NCBI GenBank assembly: GCA_902571925.1
Contig: CACGDW010000007.1
Coordinates: 1-35,651, forward strand
Direction of reading: 5' to 3'
Source: an uncultured Pelagibacteraceae bacterium
Lineage (GTDB): Bacteria; Pseudomonadota; Alphaproteobacteria; Pelagibacterales; Pelagibacteraceae
DNA length: 35,651 bases
Shown here: in pieces, positions 18,451 to 27,740 of the stretch
Numbering within the stretch: position 1 is the first letter of the stretch
Layout of the letters: every line of letters starts with the position of its first letter
The notes under the pieces: model-generated
The model's input: only the letters and a program-made list of their open reading frames with translations
Database searches by the model: none
What the model was told of the DNA's origin: nothing
Made by a program: the position numbers and the translations under genes

Positions 18451-18906
18451 TTAATTATTTAAGAAATCTATTGCACCCTGAAGTATAAAAGCAGCAGCAT
18501 TTTCATCGATTTTTTTTTCCCTTTTACTTACATTAACATCTAACTGACTTGATAAGTTGAAAGCTCCTACAGTAGATAATCTTTCGTCCCACAAGCAAAC
18601 AGGTAAATTAATATTCTTCTCTATATTTTTCGATGTATCTTTAACAGATTGAGCTGAACTACCCGATGAACCATCCATATTAAGAGGATTTCCAATAATT
18701 ATTCCTTTTATATCATTTTCTTCAATTATGGTTCTTAGTTCGTTTATTAATTCCTTAGCTGCCGATCTCTTGATAGTTCTAAACGGTGTGGCAATTAATT
18801 GTTTTTCATCACAAATAGATACACCAATTCTTTTAGATCCAAGGTCTAAACCAATTAATCTGCATTTTTCTAACTGTTTTTTTTTAAATTCCTCTAAGGT
18901 GATCAT
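18451..18906 (-). CDS. ruvX: Putative pre-16S rRNA nuclease / Holliday junction resolvase-like (RuvX/YqgF)
   Basis: 151 residues, standard for YqgF. It has an RNase H-like fold: LIGLDLGSKRIGVSICDEKQLIATP with the first catalytic Asp, IIGNPLNMDGSSGSSAQSV, LWDERLST with the second acidic site, and a C-terminal IDENAAAFILQGAIDFL with the third. In E. coli YqgF takes part in 16S rRNA 5'-end maturation; Holliday junction resolution has also been proposed. It heads the minus-strand pyrB-pyrC-plsY-topA-ridA cluster, 42 bases before pyrB, and diverges from gatC across 50 bases. Confidence 0.93.
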   Translation of the reverse strand: MITLEEFKKKQLEKCRLIGLDLGSKRIGVSICDEKQLIATPFRTIKRSAAKELINELRTIIEENDIKGIIIGNPLNMDGSSGSSAQSVKDTSKNIEKNINLPVCLWDERLSTVGAFNLSSQLDVNVSKREKKIDENAAAFILQGAIDFLNN

Positions 18907-18956
18907 ATTGTATATTTTAAACTTAAGTGATAGTTTGCGTCATATTTAAATAGCAT

Positions 18957-19244
18957 ATGAGCATAGATCTTAAAACAATAAAGCATATATCAAAATTATC
19001 AAGAATATCTGTGGACGATCAAAAAGCTGAGAAATTAGCTGTTGATTTAAATTCTATTTTTAAGTTTATTGAAAAGTTAAATGAATTGAATACTGACAAA
19101 GTTAAGCCCCTTACATCTGTAGCTGAAACTACTCTAAAATTGAGATCTGATGAGGTAAAAAGTAAAGATATTCGAAATGAAATAATAAAGAATTCACCTC
19201 AAGATAACGAAGATTATTTCGTAGTACCAAAGGTAATTGAATGA
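18957..19244 (+). CDS. gatC: Asp-tRNA(Asn)/Glu-tRNA(Gln) amidotransferase subunit C
   Basis: 95 residues, normal for GatC. It is the small subunit that wraps and stabilises GatA-GatB. The family pattern IKHISKLSRISVDDQKAEKLAVDLNSIFKFIEKLNELNTDKVKPL and the LRSDEVK segment are clear. The complex amidates Glu-tRNA(Gln), and in some organisms Asp-tRNA(Asn), in the cytoplasm; with no GlnRS this is essential. The stop overlaps the gatA start (ATGATG at 19241-19246, TGA at 19242-19244). Confidence 0.94.
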   Translation: MSIDLKTIKHISKLSRISVDDQKAEKLAVDLNSIFKFIEKLNELNTDKVKPLTSVAETTLKLRSDEVKSKDIRNEIIKNSPQDNEDYFVVPKVIE

Positions 19245-20701
19245 TGTCTGATATTACGAAACAATCACTTTCAGAATTAGTTAAAAATATTAAAGAAAAA
19301 AAACTTTCTTCAAAGGAAATTACAAAAGCGTTTATTGATAGATCTCAAAAGTCAAAAGAATTAAATGTATATATTTCAGAAGATTATTCATCAGCTTTAG
19401 AAAAAGCTAAAAAATTTGATGAAAAACCAAATCTCGATTTAAAATTACCCGGTATACCAATAGCTGTAAAAGATTTGTTTTGCACTAAGAATGTTCGTAC
19501 GACTGCTGGAAGTAAAATTTTAAATAATTTTGTACCAACTTATGAGTCTACTGTTACACAAAATATTTGGAATGAAGGTGCTATTCTTCTCGGTAAACTA
19601 AATTGTGACGAATTCGCAATGGGATCTTCGAATGAAACAAGTTTTTTTGGTAATGTACAAAATCCAATTGATAAAAATTTGGTACCTGGAGGTTCATCAG
19701 GTGGTTCAGCTTCTGCAGTTGCAGGCCAACTAACACCAATAACTATTGGAACTGATACTGGAGGATCTATAAGACAACCAGCTTCGTTCACTGGTATTGT
19801 AGGTCTAAAACCAACTTATGGAAGTTGTTCAAGATATGGAATAGTTGCATTTGCATCTTCTTTAGATCAGGCAGGTCCTATGGCACAAAATGTAAAAGAT
19901 TGTGCTTTACTTCAAGAAATAATCAGTACTTATGACTCAAAAGACTCGACTTCGATTGACTTTAAAAGAAATGAATACAGTAAAGAATTAACAAAAAATA
20001 TTAAGGGTAAAAAAATAGGAATACCAAAAGAATATAGAGTTGATGGGATGCCTAAAGAAATCGAAGAACTTTGGCAAAAAGGTATTCAATATGCAAAGGA
20101 CTGCGGTGCCGAAATAATTGATATAACTCTTCCACACACAAGTTATGCTTTACCTACTTATTATATTGTAGCACCAGCAGAGGCCTCATCCAATTTAGCA
20201 AGATATGATGGGGTTAAATATGGATTTAGAGCTAAAGGAGAGAATCTTATAGACATGTATGAGAAGACGAGATCAGAGGGTTTCGGAGCTGAAGTTCAAA
20301 GAAGAATAATGATTGGAACTTATGTTTTATCTTCAGGTTATTATGATGCATATTATCTTAAAGCGCAAAGAGTAAGAAAATTAATTAAAAATGATTTTGA
20401 TGAAGTGTTTAAAAAAGTTGACGCTATATTAACCCCGTCAACTCCTAGCTCAGCATTTAAGATTGGTGAGAAAAAAGATGATCCCGTATCAATGTATTTA
20501 AATGATATTTTTACAGTACCGGTTAATTTAGCAGGTTTACCAGGGATTTCTATTCCAGCAGGCCATGATTTAAAAGGGTATCCGCTGGGTTTACAGATAA
20601 TTGGAAAAGCTTTCGATGAACAAAATATATTAAATATTGCTTATGCTATGGAAGAAAAAATCGGTTTTAAAAATAAGATAAATGATTGGTGGATTAAATG
20701 A
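19241..20701 (+). CDS. gatA: Asp-tRNA(Asn)/Glu-tRNA(Gln) amidotransferase subunit A
   Basis: 486 residues, the usual GatA length. It is the amidase that frees ammonia from glutamine. The amidase signature triad Ser-cisSer-Lys is complete: K77 in IAVKDLF, S152 in [14 protein letters not shown] and S176 in [13 protein letters not shown]. The C-terminal part has [16 protein letters not shown] and [13 protein letters not shown]. Two consecutive ATGs (19241 and 19244) are both possible starts. It overlaps gatC by four bases and gatB by four bases, so all three subunits are coupled in equal amounts. Confidence 0.97.
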   Translation: MMSDITKQSLSELVKNIKEKKLSSKEITKAFIDRSQKSKELNVYISEDYSSALEKAKKFDEKPNLDLKLPGIPIAVKDLFCTKNVRTTAGSKILNNFVPTYESTVTQNIWNEGAILLGKLNCDEFAMGSSNETSFFGNVQNPIDKNLVPGGSSGGSASAVAGQLTPITIGTDTGGSIRQPASFTGIVGLKPTYGSCSRYGIVAFASSLDQAGPMAQNVKDCALLQEIISTYDSKDSTSIDFKRNEYSKELTKNIKGKKIGIPKEYRVDGMPKEIEELWQKGIQYAKDCGAEIIDITLPHTSYALPTYYIVAPAEASSNLARYDGVKYGFRAKGENLIDMYEKTRSEGFGAEVQRRIMIGTYVLSSGYYDAYYLKAQRVRKLIKNDFDEVFKKVDAILTPSTPSSAFKIGEKKDDPVSMYLNDIFTVPVNLAGLPGISIPAGHDLKGYPLGLQIIGKAFDEQNILNIAYAMEEKIGFKNKINDWWIK

Positions 20702-22173
20702 GTAAAGTAAAATCAGAATATCTTATTAATAGAAAAGATAATCAATATGAAGTTGTAATTGGATTAGAAGTGCACGCACAAGTCACCTCAGAGTCAAAAT
20801 TATTTTCAACCTCATCAACTAAATTTGGCGCGGAACCAAACACTCAAGTAAGCTTGGTTGATGCAGCATTTCCTGGAATGTTACCTGTAATCAATGAGTT
20901 TTGTGTAAAACAAGCAATTAAAACTGGTATTGGCCTTAATGCCAAAATCAATAATCGTTCAGTATTTGATAGAAAAAATTATTTTTATGCCGATTTACCT
21001 CAAGGGTATCAAATTTCTCAATTCAAAGATCCAATAGTAGGTGAAGGCAAAGTTATTTTAGATATGCCAGAGGGTCAAAAAGAAATCGGTATTGAAAGAT
21101 TACATTTAGAACAAGATGCTGGAAAAAGTATTCATGATTTGGATCCTCAAAGTACCTATGTCGATTTAAATAGATCTGGTGTAGCTTTAATGGAAATTGT
21201 AAGTAAACCAGACCTTAGATCTCCAGATGAGGTTAGTGCTTATATTAAAAAACTTAGATCTATAATGAGATATTTAGGAACTTGTGATGGAAACATGCAG
21301 GAAGGATCCTTAAGAGCTGACGTTAATGTATCAGTAAGAGCCAAAGGCTCGAAAGACTTAGGCACAAGATGTGAGATAAAAAATGTTAATTCAATAAAGT
21401 TCATGCAAATGGCAATTAATTATGAGGCTAATAGACAAGTTGATTTAATAGAGGAGGGTAAATCAATTGATCAAGAGACGAGATTGTTTGATACTAGAAA
21501 AAACGAGACTAGATCTATGAGATCAAAAGAAGATGCTCATGATTATAGATATTTTCCAGATCCAGACTTGTTGCCTTTAGAAGTTTCCAATGAATTTATT
21601 AATAGACTTAAAAGCGAAATTCCAGAGTTACCTGATGATAAAAAGAAAAGATTTATTAAAGACTTTAAAGTGTCTCCTTATGAAGCAAATATTTTAGTTT
21701 CTGATATTGATACTGCAAAATATTTTGAAGAAGTGGTCACTAAAATGGGCAAGAATAAGGATATAAAATTAGCAGTTAATTGGATTACAGGTGAATTGTT
21801 TGCTGTTTTAAATGATAAAAACTTAGAAATTTCTCAAAGTCCTATAAGTTCAAAGAATTTAGCAATACTAATCAACCTAATCAAAAATGGAACAATCTCA
21901 GGAAAAATAGCTAAAACTGTATTTGAAATAATGATGGATGGAGATAAGGACCCTCAAAAAATTGTTGAAGAAAAAGGATTAAAGCAACAGAGCGACCCTA
22001 AAGCGCTAGAAGCTTTAATAGATAAAATCATTAACGATAACAGACAAAAAGCTATTGAATATAAACAAGGTAAAGAAAAATTATTTGGATTTTTTGTCGG
22101 GCAAGCGATGAAAGCTTCTGGTGGTAAAGCGAATCCTCAATTAATAAACGAGATATTAAAAAAAAAGCTATAA
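20698..22173 (+). CDS. gatB: Asp-tRNA(Asn)/Glu-tRNA(Gln) amidotransferase subunit B
   Basis: 491 residues, normal for GatB. It is the kinase and tRNA-binding subunit that activates the misacylated glutamate. The start is [21 protein letters not shown], the conserved cradle domain begins there, followed by [22 protein letters not shown] [44 protein letters not shown] and [10 protein letters not shown]. The C-terminal YqeY-like tail (about 330-491) ends in the [20 protein letters not shown] motif typical of the family. It follows gatA by overlap and precedes the methyltransferase by four bases. Confidence 0.97.
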   Translation: MSKVKSEYLINRKDNQYEVVIGLEVHAQVTSESKLFSTSSTKFGAEPNTQVSLVDAAFPGMLPVINEFCVKQAIKTGIGLNAKINNRSVFDRKNYFYADLPQGYQISQFKDPIVGEGKVILDMPEGQKEIGIERLHLEQDAGKSIHDLDPQSTYVDLNRSGVALMEIVSKPDLRSPDEVSAYIKKLRSIMRYLGTCDGNMQEGSLRADVNVSVRAKGSKDLGTRCEIKNVNSIKFMQMAINYEANRQVDLIEEGKSIDQETRLFDTRKNETRSMRSKEDAHDYRYFPDPDLLPLEVSNEFINRLKSEIPELPDDKKKRFIKDFKVSPYEANILVSDIDTAKYFEEVVTKMGKNKDIKLAVNWITGELFAVLNDKNLEISQSPISSKNLAILINLIKNGTISGKIAKTVFEIMMDGDKDPQKIVEEKGLKQQSDPKALEALIDKIINDNRQKAIEYKQGKEKLFGFFVGQAMKASGGKANPQLINEILKKKL

Positions 22174-22177
22174 AGCA

Positions 22178-22828
22178 ATGGGTGCAAACCTTGATATCAC
22201 AGAAAAGTTGCAAAAATACATTGACAATTTTGGTTTAAAATTGAACCCAATCCAGCAAGAAATAATTGATTATAACAAAACATTAGGTGAGATTAAAAGA
22301 ATGCAAATTGATCCTACTCAATGTTATTTTCTTCATCTAATAATAAAAATTTCAAATATAAAAAATGTACTTGAGATTGGAACTTTTACAGGACTTAGCG
22401 CACTTTCAATTTCACTTGCTTTACCTGACGACGGAAAACTTATTGCTCTTGATAAAAATGAAGAAACAAACAAGATAGCATTAAATTTTTTTAAAAAGGC
22501 GAAACAAGATCACAAAATAAAAACAATTATAAAGCCTGCGCTTGAATCTCTAGTAGAGCTAAAGAGTAAGAAATTTGATATGATTTTTATAGATGCTGAT
22601 AAAATGAACTACAAAGAATATTTTGAAAAATCTATAGAATTATTGAAAAAAGGTGGATTAATAATTATTGATAATGTTCTGTGGCATGGAGAAGTTGCCG
22701 ATGAAAATAATCATGATAAATTTACTCTATACATAAGAGAATTTAATAGATTAGTCTCAGAAGATAAAAGAGTAGAACAAATTATTATACCATTAGGTGA
22801 TGGAATGACTATCTGCAGGCTGTTATAA
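22178..22828 (+). CDS. Class I SAM-dependent O-methyltransferase
   Basis: 216 residues, length and motifs of the O-methyltransferase family 3 (caffeoyl-CoA/catechol-type). The SAM motif is NVLEIGTFTGLSALSISLAL (about residues 66-85). IALDKNEE supplies the acidic residue for the ribose, and FDMIFIDADKMNYKEYFEKS with IIIDNVLWHGEV gives the metal-binding Asp-Asn set. The substrate cannot be read from sequence; catechol-like metabolites or tRNA-modified nucleosides (TrmR-like members) are both possible. It starts four bases after gatB and overlaps trhO by one base, so it is co-transcribed with them. Confidence 0.85.
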   Translation: MGANLDITEKLQKYIDNFGLKLNPIQQEIIDYNKTLGEIKRMQIDPTQCYFLHLIIKISNIKNVLEIGTFTGLSALSISLALPDDGKLIALDKNEETNKIALNFFKKAKQDHKIKTIIKPALESLVELKSKKFDMIFIDADKMNYKEYFEKSIELLKKGGLIIIDNVLWHGEVADENNHDKFTLYIREFNRLVSEDKRVEQIIIPLGDGMTICRLL

Positions 22829-23736
22829 TGTTTAAAGTTTTTGGTTTTTATAAATTTATTAAGATTAAATCTTTAAAGAAAAAGAAAATTCTTTTACAAA
22901 AGTTCCTTACTACAAATGATATAAGAGGAACTATAATAATTTCTCAAGAAGGATTAAATGGAACTATATCTGGTAATAACAAAAATATTGAAAAAACTGT
23001 AAAAAAAATTAAATTTTTATTTTTATTTAAAAATTTTGATTGTAATAATATTTCAAAATCTTTATTTCAACCTTTTCATAAACCAAAAGTAAAAATTAAA
23101 AAAGAAGTTGTTCCTATGAATTTTACTTTAGATCCTATGGAAAGAAATGTAGAGACGCATTTGGATCCAAAAGAATGGAACAATTTGATTAAAAAAAAAG
23201 ATACCCATATAATTGATACACGTAAACCCTTTGAATATGATGTGGGTACTTTTAAAAAGTCTATTAATCCAGATATCAATAATTTTAGAGATTTCCCAAG
23301 ATATTTGAATAAACTTAATAAAAAGAAACCAGTCGCCATGTTTTGTACTGGTGGAATAAGATGCGAAAAAACTTCTATTTATTTAAAGAATAAAGGATTT
23401 AAAAATATCTATCAATTGAATGGCGGCATTTTGAATTATCTAAAAAAGATAAAAAAAAAAGATAGTTTATGGAAAGGTGAGTGTTTTGTATTTGATAATA
23501 GAGTTAGTCTGAAACATGGACTAATTAATGGAACTTATTCAATTTGCGGCGGTTGTAGAATGCCTATTTCAAAAAAAGACAAAAATTCTATAAAATATGA
23601 GGAGGGTGTATCTTGTTCTAGATGTTACGACAAATTAACCAAATCACAAAAATCACGTTTTAGAATGAGACAAAGTCAGATATACAAAGCAAAAGCATCT
23701 GGAAAAAAACATATTTTTCAAAAAGAATTTAAATAA
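22828..23736 (+). CDS. trhO: tRNA uridine hydroxylase TrhO (rhodanese-like)
   Basis: 302 residues, matching the UPF0176/TrhO family. TrhO makes 5-hydroxyuridine at position 34 of some tRNAs, using oxygen. The N-terminal acylphosphatase-like part has GTIIISQEGLNGTISG; the rhodanese domain has IIDTRKPFEYDVGTFKKSINP and the active loop CTGGIR with C173. C179 follows in the same loop (IRCEK). A C-terminal four-cysteine cluster (CGGCRMP and SCSRC) precedes a basic tail, as usual in this family. It begins on the last base of the methyltransferase. Confidence 0.92.
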   Translation: MFKVFGFYKFIKIKSLKKKKILLQKFLTTNDIRGTIIISQEGLNGTISGNNKNIEKTVKKIKFLFLFKNFDCNNISKSLFQPFHKPKVKIKKEVVPMNFTLDPMERNVETHLDPKEWNNLIKKKDTHIIDTRKPFEYDVGTFKKSINPDINNFRDFPRYLNKLNKKKPVAMFCTGGIRCEKTSIYLKNKGFKNIYQLNGGILNYLKKIKKKDSLWKGECFVFDNRVSLKHGLINGTYSICGGCRMPISKKDKNSIKYEEGVSCSRCYDKLTKSQKSRFRMRQSQIYKAKASGKKHIFQKEFK

Positions 23737-23745
23737 GGATAATCA

Positions 23746-25116
23746 TTGTCTCAGTCTTACAAATTAACAAAAGATCCAATATGGTTTTTGTTAAGAAGAG
23801 TAACTATTCCTGCAAGTGTTGGGTCGTTATTTCAAACTTTTTATAATTTGGTGGACACATGGTTTGCTGGTAAGATTTCAGCAGAAGCAATAGGAGCAGT
23901 AGCTAAATCATTTCCAATCTATTTTACTATAATAGCTGTTGGTGTAGGTATTGGTGCTGGAACTAATACTTTAATAGGAAATTCAATAGGTGAAAAAAAA
24001 GAGAAAACTGCATCTTTATATATTGCTCAATCTTTAATTTTTGCATTAGTAGTTTCAATTATAGTCACGATATTTGGTTTAAATGCATCAAATTTTCTTT
24101 TAGGAGTTATGGGCTCTGATGCTGATGGAATAATATTAACAAGAAAATATCTAGATATAATTTTTTATGGAACATTTATTGTATTAATACAAATTTCTCT
24201 TAATGGAACTTTAAATGCTCAGGGAGATACTAAAAGTTATAGGAATGTTTTGATATTTAGTTTTTTTTTAAATATTTTTTTAAATCCTTTATTTATCTGG
24301 GGATATGGTTTTATTCCAGGTTTTGGTATTTCAGGACTTGCAATTGCTACAGTTATTTCACAATCAATAGGAACAATTTATTTAGCTTATAAAGTGAATA
24401 AATGTAAAATTAGAGAATATCTAAAATTAATATGTTTTATTCCAAAATTTGATTTTCTTAAATCTTTAACAATTCAATCAGTGCCCGTTATGTTTAGTAT
24501 GTTATTTATAGGTGTAGGAATTTTTAATATTTTATATTTTATTGGAAAATTTGGTGATTTGGCTACAGCAGGATACGGTGCTGCTCTAAGAATTGAACAA
24601 GTTATGTTATTACCAGTCATTGGATTAAATACAGCAGTACTTTCAATAGGTGGACAAAACTTTGGTGCAAAAGCTTATGATCGTATAAGAGAACTTTATA
24701 CCAAGGCTTTATATTTTGGATCAGCTTTTATGGCTTTAGCAGGTATTATATTATTTATTGGAGCAGAATATTTTGTGTCGCAATTTACTGATAATGATGA
24801 AGCAATTAAGTATGGTACAATTTATTTAAAGATTGCTGCATTGATAGGTCCAATTTATCCTATTTTTTTTATAACCACTGCTGTTTTTCAAGCTGTAAAA
24901 AAACCTCTTTATAGTCTTTACATGAGTATACTGAGGCTTACTGCATTTCCATTTTTAAGTTTATGGTATGTAATAAATATAAGAGGAGGTGATTATGAAG
25001 ACATTTTTTATACAATTCTTGTTACAAATTGGATAATGGGAATTGCGGTTTTAATTTTTATTGGTTATTTTTTAAATAATGTTTTTAAACAAAATAAAAC
25101 TCTTTTTAGTTATTAG
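23746..25116 (+). CDS. MATE-family efflux transporter
   Basis: 456 residues with twelve hydrophobic segments. It belongs to the multidrug and toxic compound extrusion family of Na+- or H+-driven exporters in the inner membrane. Family marks include VTIPASVGSLFQTFYNLVDTWFAGKIS at the start, GIGAGTNTLIGNSIGEKK, the repeated NAQGDTKSYRNVLIFSFFLNIFLNPLFIWGYGFIPGFGISGLA, and LNTAVLSIGGQNFGAKAYDRIRE in the second half. The start is TTG at 23746, supported by AAGGA at 23735-23739; the next in-frame Met lies far inside the protein. The 3' end overlaps the following nuclease gene by 38 bases. The substrate is unknown. Confidence 0.88.
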   Translation: MSQSYKLTKDPIWFLLRRVTIPASVGSLFQTFYNLVDTWFAGKISAEAIGAVAKSFPIYFTIIAVGVGIGAGTNTLIGNSIGEKKEKTASLYIAQSLIFALVVSIIVTIFGLNASNFLLGVMGSDADGIILTRKYLDIIFYGTFIVLIQISLNGTLNAQGDTKSYRNVLIFSFFLNIFLNPLFIWGYGFIPGFGISGLAIATVISQSIGTIYLAYKVNKCKIREYLKLICFIPKFDFLKSLTIQSVPVMFSMLFIGVGIFNILYFIGKFGDLATAGYGAALRIEQVMLLPVIGLNTAVLSIGGQNFGAKAYDRIRELYTKALYFGSAFMALAGIILFIGAEYFVSQFTDNDEAIKYGTIYLKIAALIGPIYPIFFITTAVFQAVKKPLYSLYMSILRLTAFPFLSLWYVINIRGGDYEDIFYTILVTNWIMGIAVLIFIGYFLNNVFKQNKTLFSY

Positions 25117-25606
25117 CATCTGTCTAAATTTCTTTTTCTTAACTTACGATGGGGTAGAATCAAAAGAAATTAAGATTATATCAGGTATAGTAGAAGTTAC
25201 TGATGGAGATACAATTAGGATAAATGATAAAAAGATAAGACTAATAGGAATTGATGCACCAGAGCAAAAACAAAAATGTAAAAAAACTTGGCTATCAATC
25301 TCTTTTTTAACTTTCCAAAAAGAATATTTTTGTGGCAAAATTTCAACTTTAAAACTTAAAAAGTTGATAGATAATAAATTAGTTAATTGTAAATCAATTA
25401 GTAAAGATAGATACAACAGATATTTAGCAGAGTGTTTTAAGAATGGAATAAATATAAATTCTTGGATGGTTCGTACTGGTCATGCGCTAGCTTATAGAAA
25501 ATATTCAAATAAATATATTGTTGAAGAAAATATAGCTAAAAGAAATAAATCTGGATTATGGGCTGGTTCATTTGAAATGCCTTGGAATTGGAGAAAAAAA
25601 AATTAG
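25079..25606 (+). CDS. Secreted thermonuclease (SNase) family protein
   Basis: 175 residues. The first about 28 are a signal peptide (basic start, then LFLVISICLNFFFLTYDGVES), so it acts in the periplasm or outside. The SNase OB-fold has GIVEVTDGDTIRIND, with R54 and D59 in RLIGIDAPE, E62 and R114 in DRYNRYLAEC matching the catalytic Arg, Asp, Glu and Arg of staphylococcal nuclease. AYRKYSNKYIVEENIAKRNKSGLWAGSFEMPWNWR is the usual C-terminal part. Such enzymes cut DNA or RNA; in a nutrient-poor ocean cell a scavenging role is possible but unproven. It ends four bases into the converging permease gene. Confidence 0.88.
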   Translation: MFLNKIKLFLVISICLNFFFLTYDGVESKEIKIISGIVEVTDGDTIRINDKKIRLIGIDAPEQKQKCKKTWLSISFLTFQKEYFCGKISTLKLKKLIDNKLVNCKSISKDRYNRYLAECFKNGININSWMVRTGHALAYRKYSNKYIVEENIAKRNKSGLWAGSFEMPWNWRKKN

Positions 25607-26334
25607 TCTTTTTGTAATTTTTTTTCTAATTTTCTAACTAAATATGAAACTATCAAAATTAAAATTAAGTATTCTAGGATTAGAAAGGTGTATATTTCAA
25701 GTGGTCGATAAGTTGTAACAACTAATTCATTTGCTTTCCTTGTTAAGTCTCCAATTCCAATAATAGATACTAATGAGGACATCTTTAAGACATAAACAAA
25801 TTGATTCCCAATAGCCGGTAAAATATTTTTAATAGCTTGAGGAAGAATTACTAAACGTAATTTTCTAAAAAAACTAAGCCCTAGTGAACTTCCAGCTTCC
25901 CACTGTGATTTTTTAATAGAATTTATGCCGGCTCTGAAAATTTCAGCTTGGAAGGCACTTTCACTTATTGATAGAGCAATAATACCAGATACAAAAGGAC
26001 TAAAACTAATACCTGTCATTATAGGCAAACCATAATAAATCCACAAGATTAATACTAAAAGAGGAATTGCTCTTACTATTTCAACATATCCAATATTTAT
26101 ATAAGTTAAAGATTTACTTTTTGCTAAAGAAGGAACGGCTACAATAAAACCAATAACCATTGAAATGATTATTGAAACAATTGAAATATAAACTGTTGTG
26201 GTTAGGCCACTTATTAAAAATTTGAGATTAGTTAATCCTTCAACATTATTTGGAGATAAAATTAACCAATTAAGCTCACCTTTACCACATGATGCTAGAG
26301 GCAGAAACAGAAGAAGAAAAAATAAATTTCTCAC
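25603..26334 (-). CDS. Polar amino acid-type ABC transporter permease with lipobox-like N-terminus
   Basis: 243 residues. A HisM/GlnP-type permease: after residue 40 there are five hydrophobic segments and the EAA loop, WEAGSSLGLSFFRKLRLVILPQAI, followed by NQFVYVLKMSSLVSIIGIGDLTRKANEL. It would move its ligand across the inner membrane, powered by an ATPase that is not in this window. The first 16 residues, ending in the lipobox LASC (13-16), look like a lipoprotein signal peptide; cleavage would leave a periplasmic, lipid-anchored N-terminus, which fits the N-out topology of this family. It follows the binding protein gene by 40 bases and ends inside the nuclease gene's tail. Confidence 0.87.
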   Translation of the reverse strand: MRNLFFLLLFLPLASCGKGELNWLILSPNNVEGLTNLKFLISGLTTTVYISIVSIIISMVIGFIVAVPSLAKSKSLTYINIGYVEIVRAIPLLVLILWIYYGLPIMTGISFSPFVSGIIALSISESAFQAEIFRAGINSIKKSQWEAGSSLGLSFFRKLRLVILPQAIKNILPAIGNQFVYVLKMSSLVSIIGIGDLTRKANELVVTTYRPLEIYTFLILEYLILILIVSYLVRKLEKKLQKD

Positions 26335-26374
26335 CCTCTGATTTATAAAGAATTAAAAATTAATTACTAATTGA

Positions 26375-27142
26375 TTATAAGCTTTTTAAATTGTATTTTG
26401 CTAATAACTTAGTAAAGAAGCCTGAAGACTTTTTCTTTTTTATCCAGTCATTAACATAACTATTCCATTTGTCATCACCTTTAGGGACCATCATTGCTAA
26501 AAAAGCTGGATTTTTTCCGCCATCTGGAACGATTGCCAACTGTGGGTATTTAATAACCAATTTATTTGCCTCTGTTGAACTTGTGATATTACCATCAGCT
26601 CTACCTGCTAGGACTTCTTGGAAATCTCTTGCTGGTGCTTCAATTGAATTTAATTTTGACTTCGGAAAAAACTCTTTCGCCTTTTCTTCTTGAGAGGTAC
26701 CAAGTGTAGTCGCAATTGTCACCTTTGAATTATTAAGTGAGTCCCATGTTGGAAATTTTTTTAAGTTCTTTTTGAGAACTAGTGGCACAGTAGCATATTT
26801 ATAATATGTATCCGTGAAACCAGCTACCTCAGCTCTTTTTGGTGTTTTTGTAACACTAGTTGAGATATCATATCTTTCAGATGTAATTCCTGACACAATA
26901 GTTTTCCATTCTGCGGGTACAAACTCAATTTTAACACCCATATCTTTTGCTAATTCATTCATTACATCAATATCAAAACCTTTGTATTTGTTGGTCGCTG
27001 GATCTTTCATTGTCATTGGATCCCAGTCTCCAGTTGTTCCAACTTTTAAAACACCTGAAGATTTGATCTTATCTAGGTTTGAATCTGCGTTTGAAGTTAA
27101 GGGTAAAAATGCAAATAATGCTATTATTAATAATTTTTTCAT
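26375..27142 (-). CDS. ABC transporter periplasmic substrate-binding protein (amino acid/PheC-like fold)
   Basis: 255 residues from the ATG at 27142; an in-frame ATG at 27169 would put nine residues in front of a clean signal peptide ([18 protein letters not shown]), so the later one is chosen. The mature part is an SBP family 3 domain: [39 protein letters not shown] and [12 protein letters not shown], with R103 where amino acid-binding proteins hold the carboxylate. By eye the segment [18 protein letters not shown] has Ser where HisJ-type proteins carry the aspartate for the alpha-amino group, and Glu191 where cyclohexadienyl dehydratase (PheC) has its catalytic Glu. Ligand therefore uncertain; PheC-like activity is an alternative. 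It lies 34 bases after soxG. Confidence 0.82.
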   Translation of the reverse strand: MKKLLIIALFAFLPLTSNADSNLDKIKSSGVLKVGTTGDWDPMTMKDPATNKYKGFDIDVMNELAKDMGVKIEFVPAEWKTIVSGITSERYDISTSVTKTPKRAEVAGFTDTYYKYATVPLVLKKNLKKFPTWDSLNNSKVTIATTLGTSQEEKAKEFFPKSKLNSIEAPARDFQEVLAGRADGNITSSTEANKLVIKYPQLAIVPDGGKNPAFLAMMVPKGDDKWNSYVNDWIKKKKSSGFFTKLLAKYNLKSL

Positions 27143-27176
27143 ACATTTTAATAGCTGATTTGAAAACAAATTGTGA

Positions 27177-27740
27177 CTATAATCTTGACGCAGCGTCGTT
27201 CATCCAAGAAAACAAATGCTGCGAAAAAGAACGTCTAACAAATAGATTTACTGTATTTTTGTCTTGATTATGAACAATAATATCAATTTTTCCAAGAATT
27301 GTTTGAGTAACAGCACCTTTTTTGTTTTGAAAATTATTGAAATTGTATGGTGATCCACTTTGAAATAAATCATAAATTTTATTGCCTTTAAGATTAATCA
27401 TTACAAATTGATCTGTGACATCTGTGACAGCACCAAGATTAATTTTAGAAATATTATTTTGTAATAACTTTTCTGTTTCATAATCGTTTAAATCCTTATT
27501 CATTGTGTCATTTGAAAAAATTATCCATTCGTCGGGACTTAGCCAAAGAGCTGTCAATTTATCACTTTGAGTTGATGTATTTGCTTCAGTTGGTAAAAGA
27601 ATATTTAAAGATTTACCAACAGCAGAAATAAATTCTCTTTTTTTACCTCTTACAATTAATTTCATAATTGGACTTATCTCTTTTATTTGCAAATCTTGAA
27701 TTAACGTTTCTTTAAGTAGTGCAGGAGTGTAATTAAGCAT
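27177..27740 (-). CDS. soxG: Sarcosine oxidase gamma subunit
   Basis: 187 residues, normal SoxG length. The gamma subunit is the small GcvT-like subunit of the heterotetrameric enzyme; it contacts alpha and helps shape the folate site. Visible family features include [23 protein letters not shown] in the first third, [35 protein letters not shown] and the C-terminal [24 protein letters not shown], which matches the FR(R)SFAxxLxxWLxDA ending of SoxG. It overlaps soxA by eight bases, as expected for a coupled operon. Confidence 0.9.
   Translation of the reverse strand: MLNYTPALLKETLIQDLQIKEISPIMKLIVRGKKREFISAVGKSLNILLPTEANTSTQSDKLTALWLSPDEWIIFSNDTMNKDLNDYETEKLLQNNISKINLGAVTDVTDQFVMINLKGNKIYDLFQSGSPYNFNNFQNKKGAVTQTILGKIDIIVHNQDKNTVNLFVRRSFSQHLFSWMNDAASRL

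Noticed and set aside
23451..23460. Ten-base poly-A in trhO as a programmed frameshift
   Set aside because: The downstream frame is intact and matches the family to its end; the run is unremarkable at this base composition.
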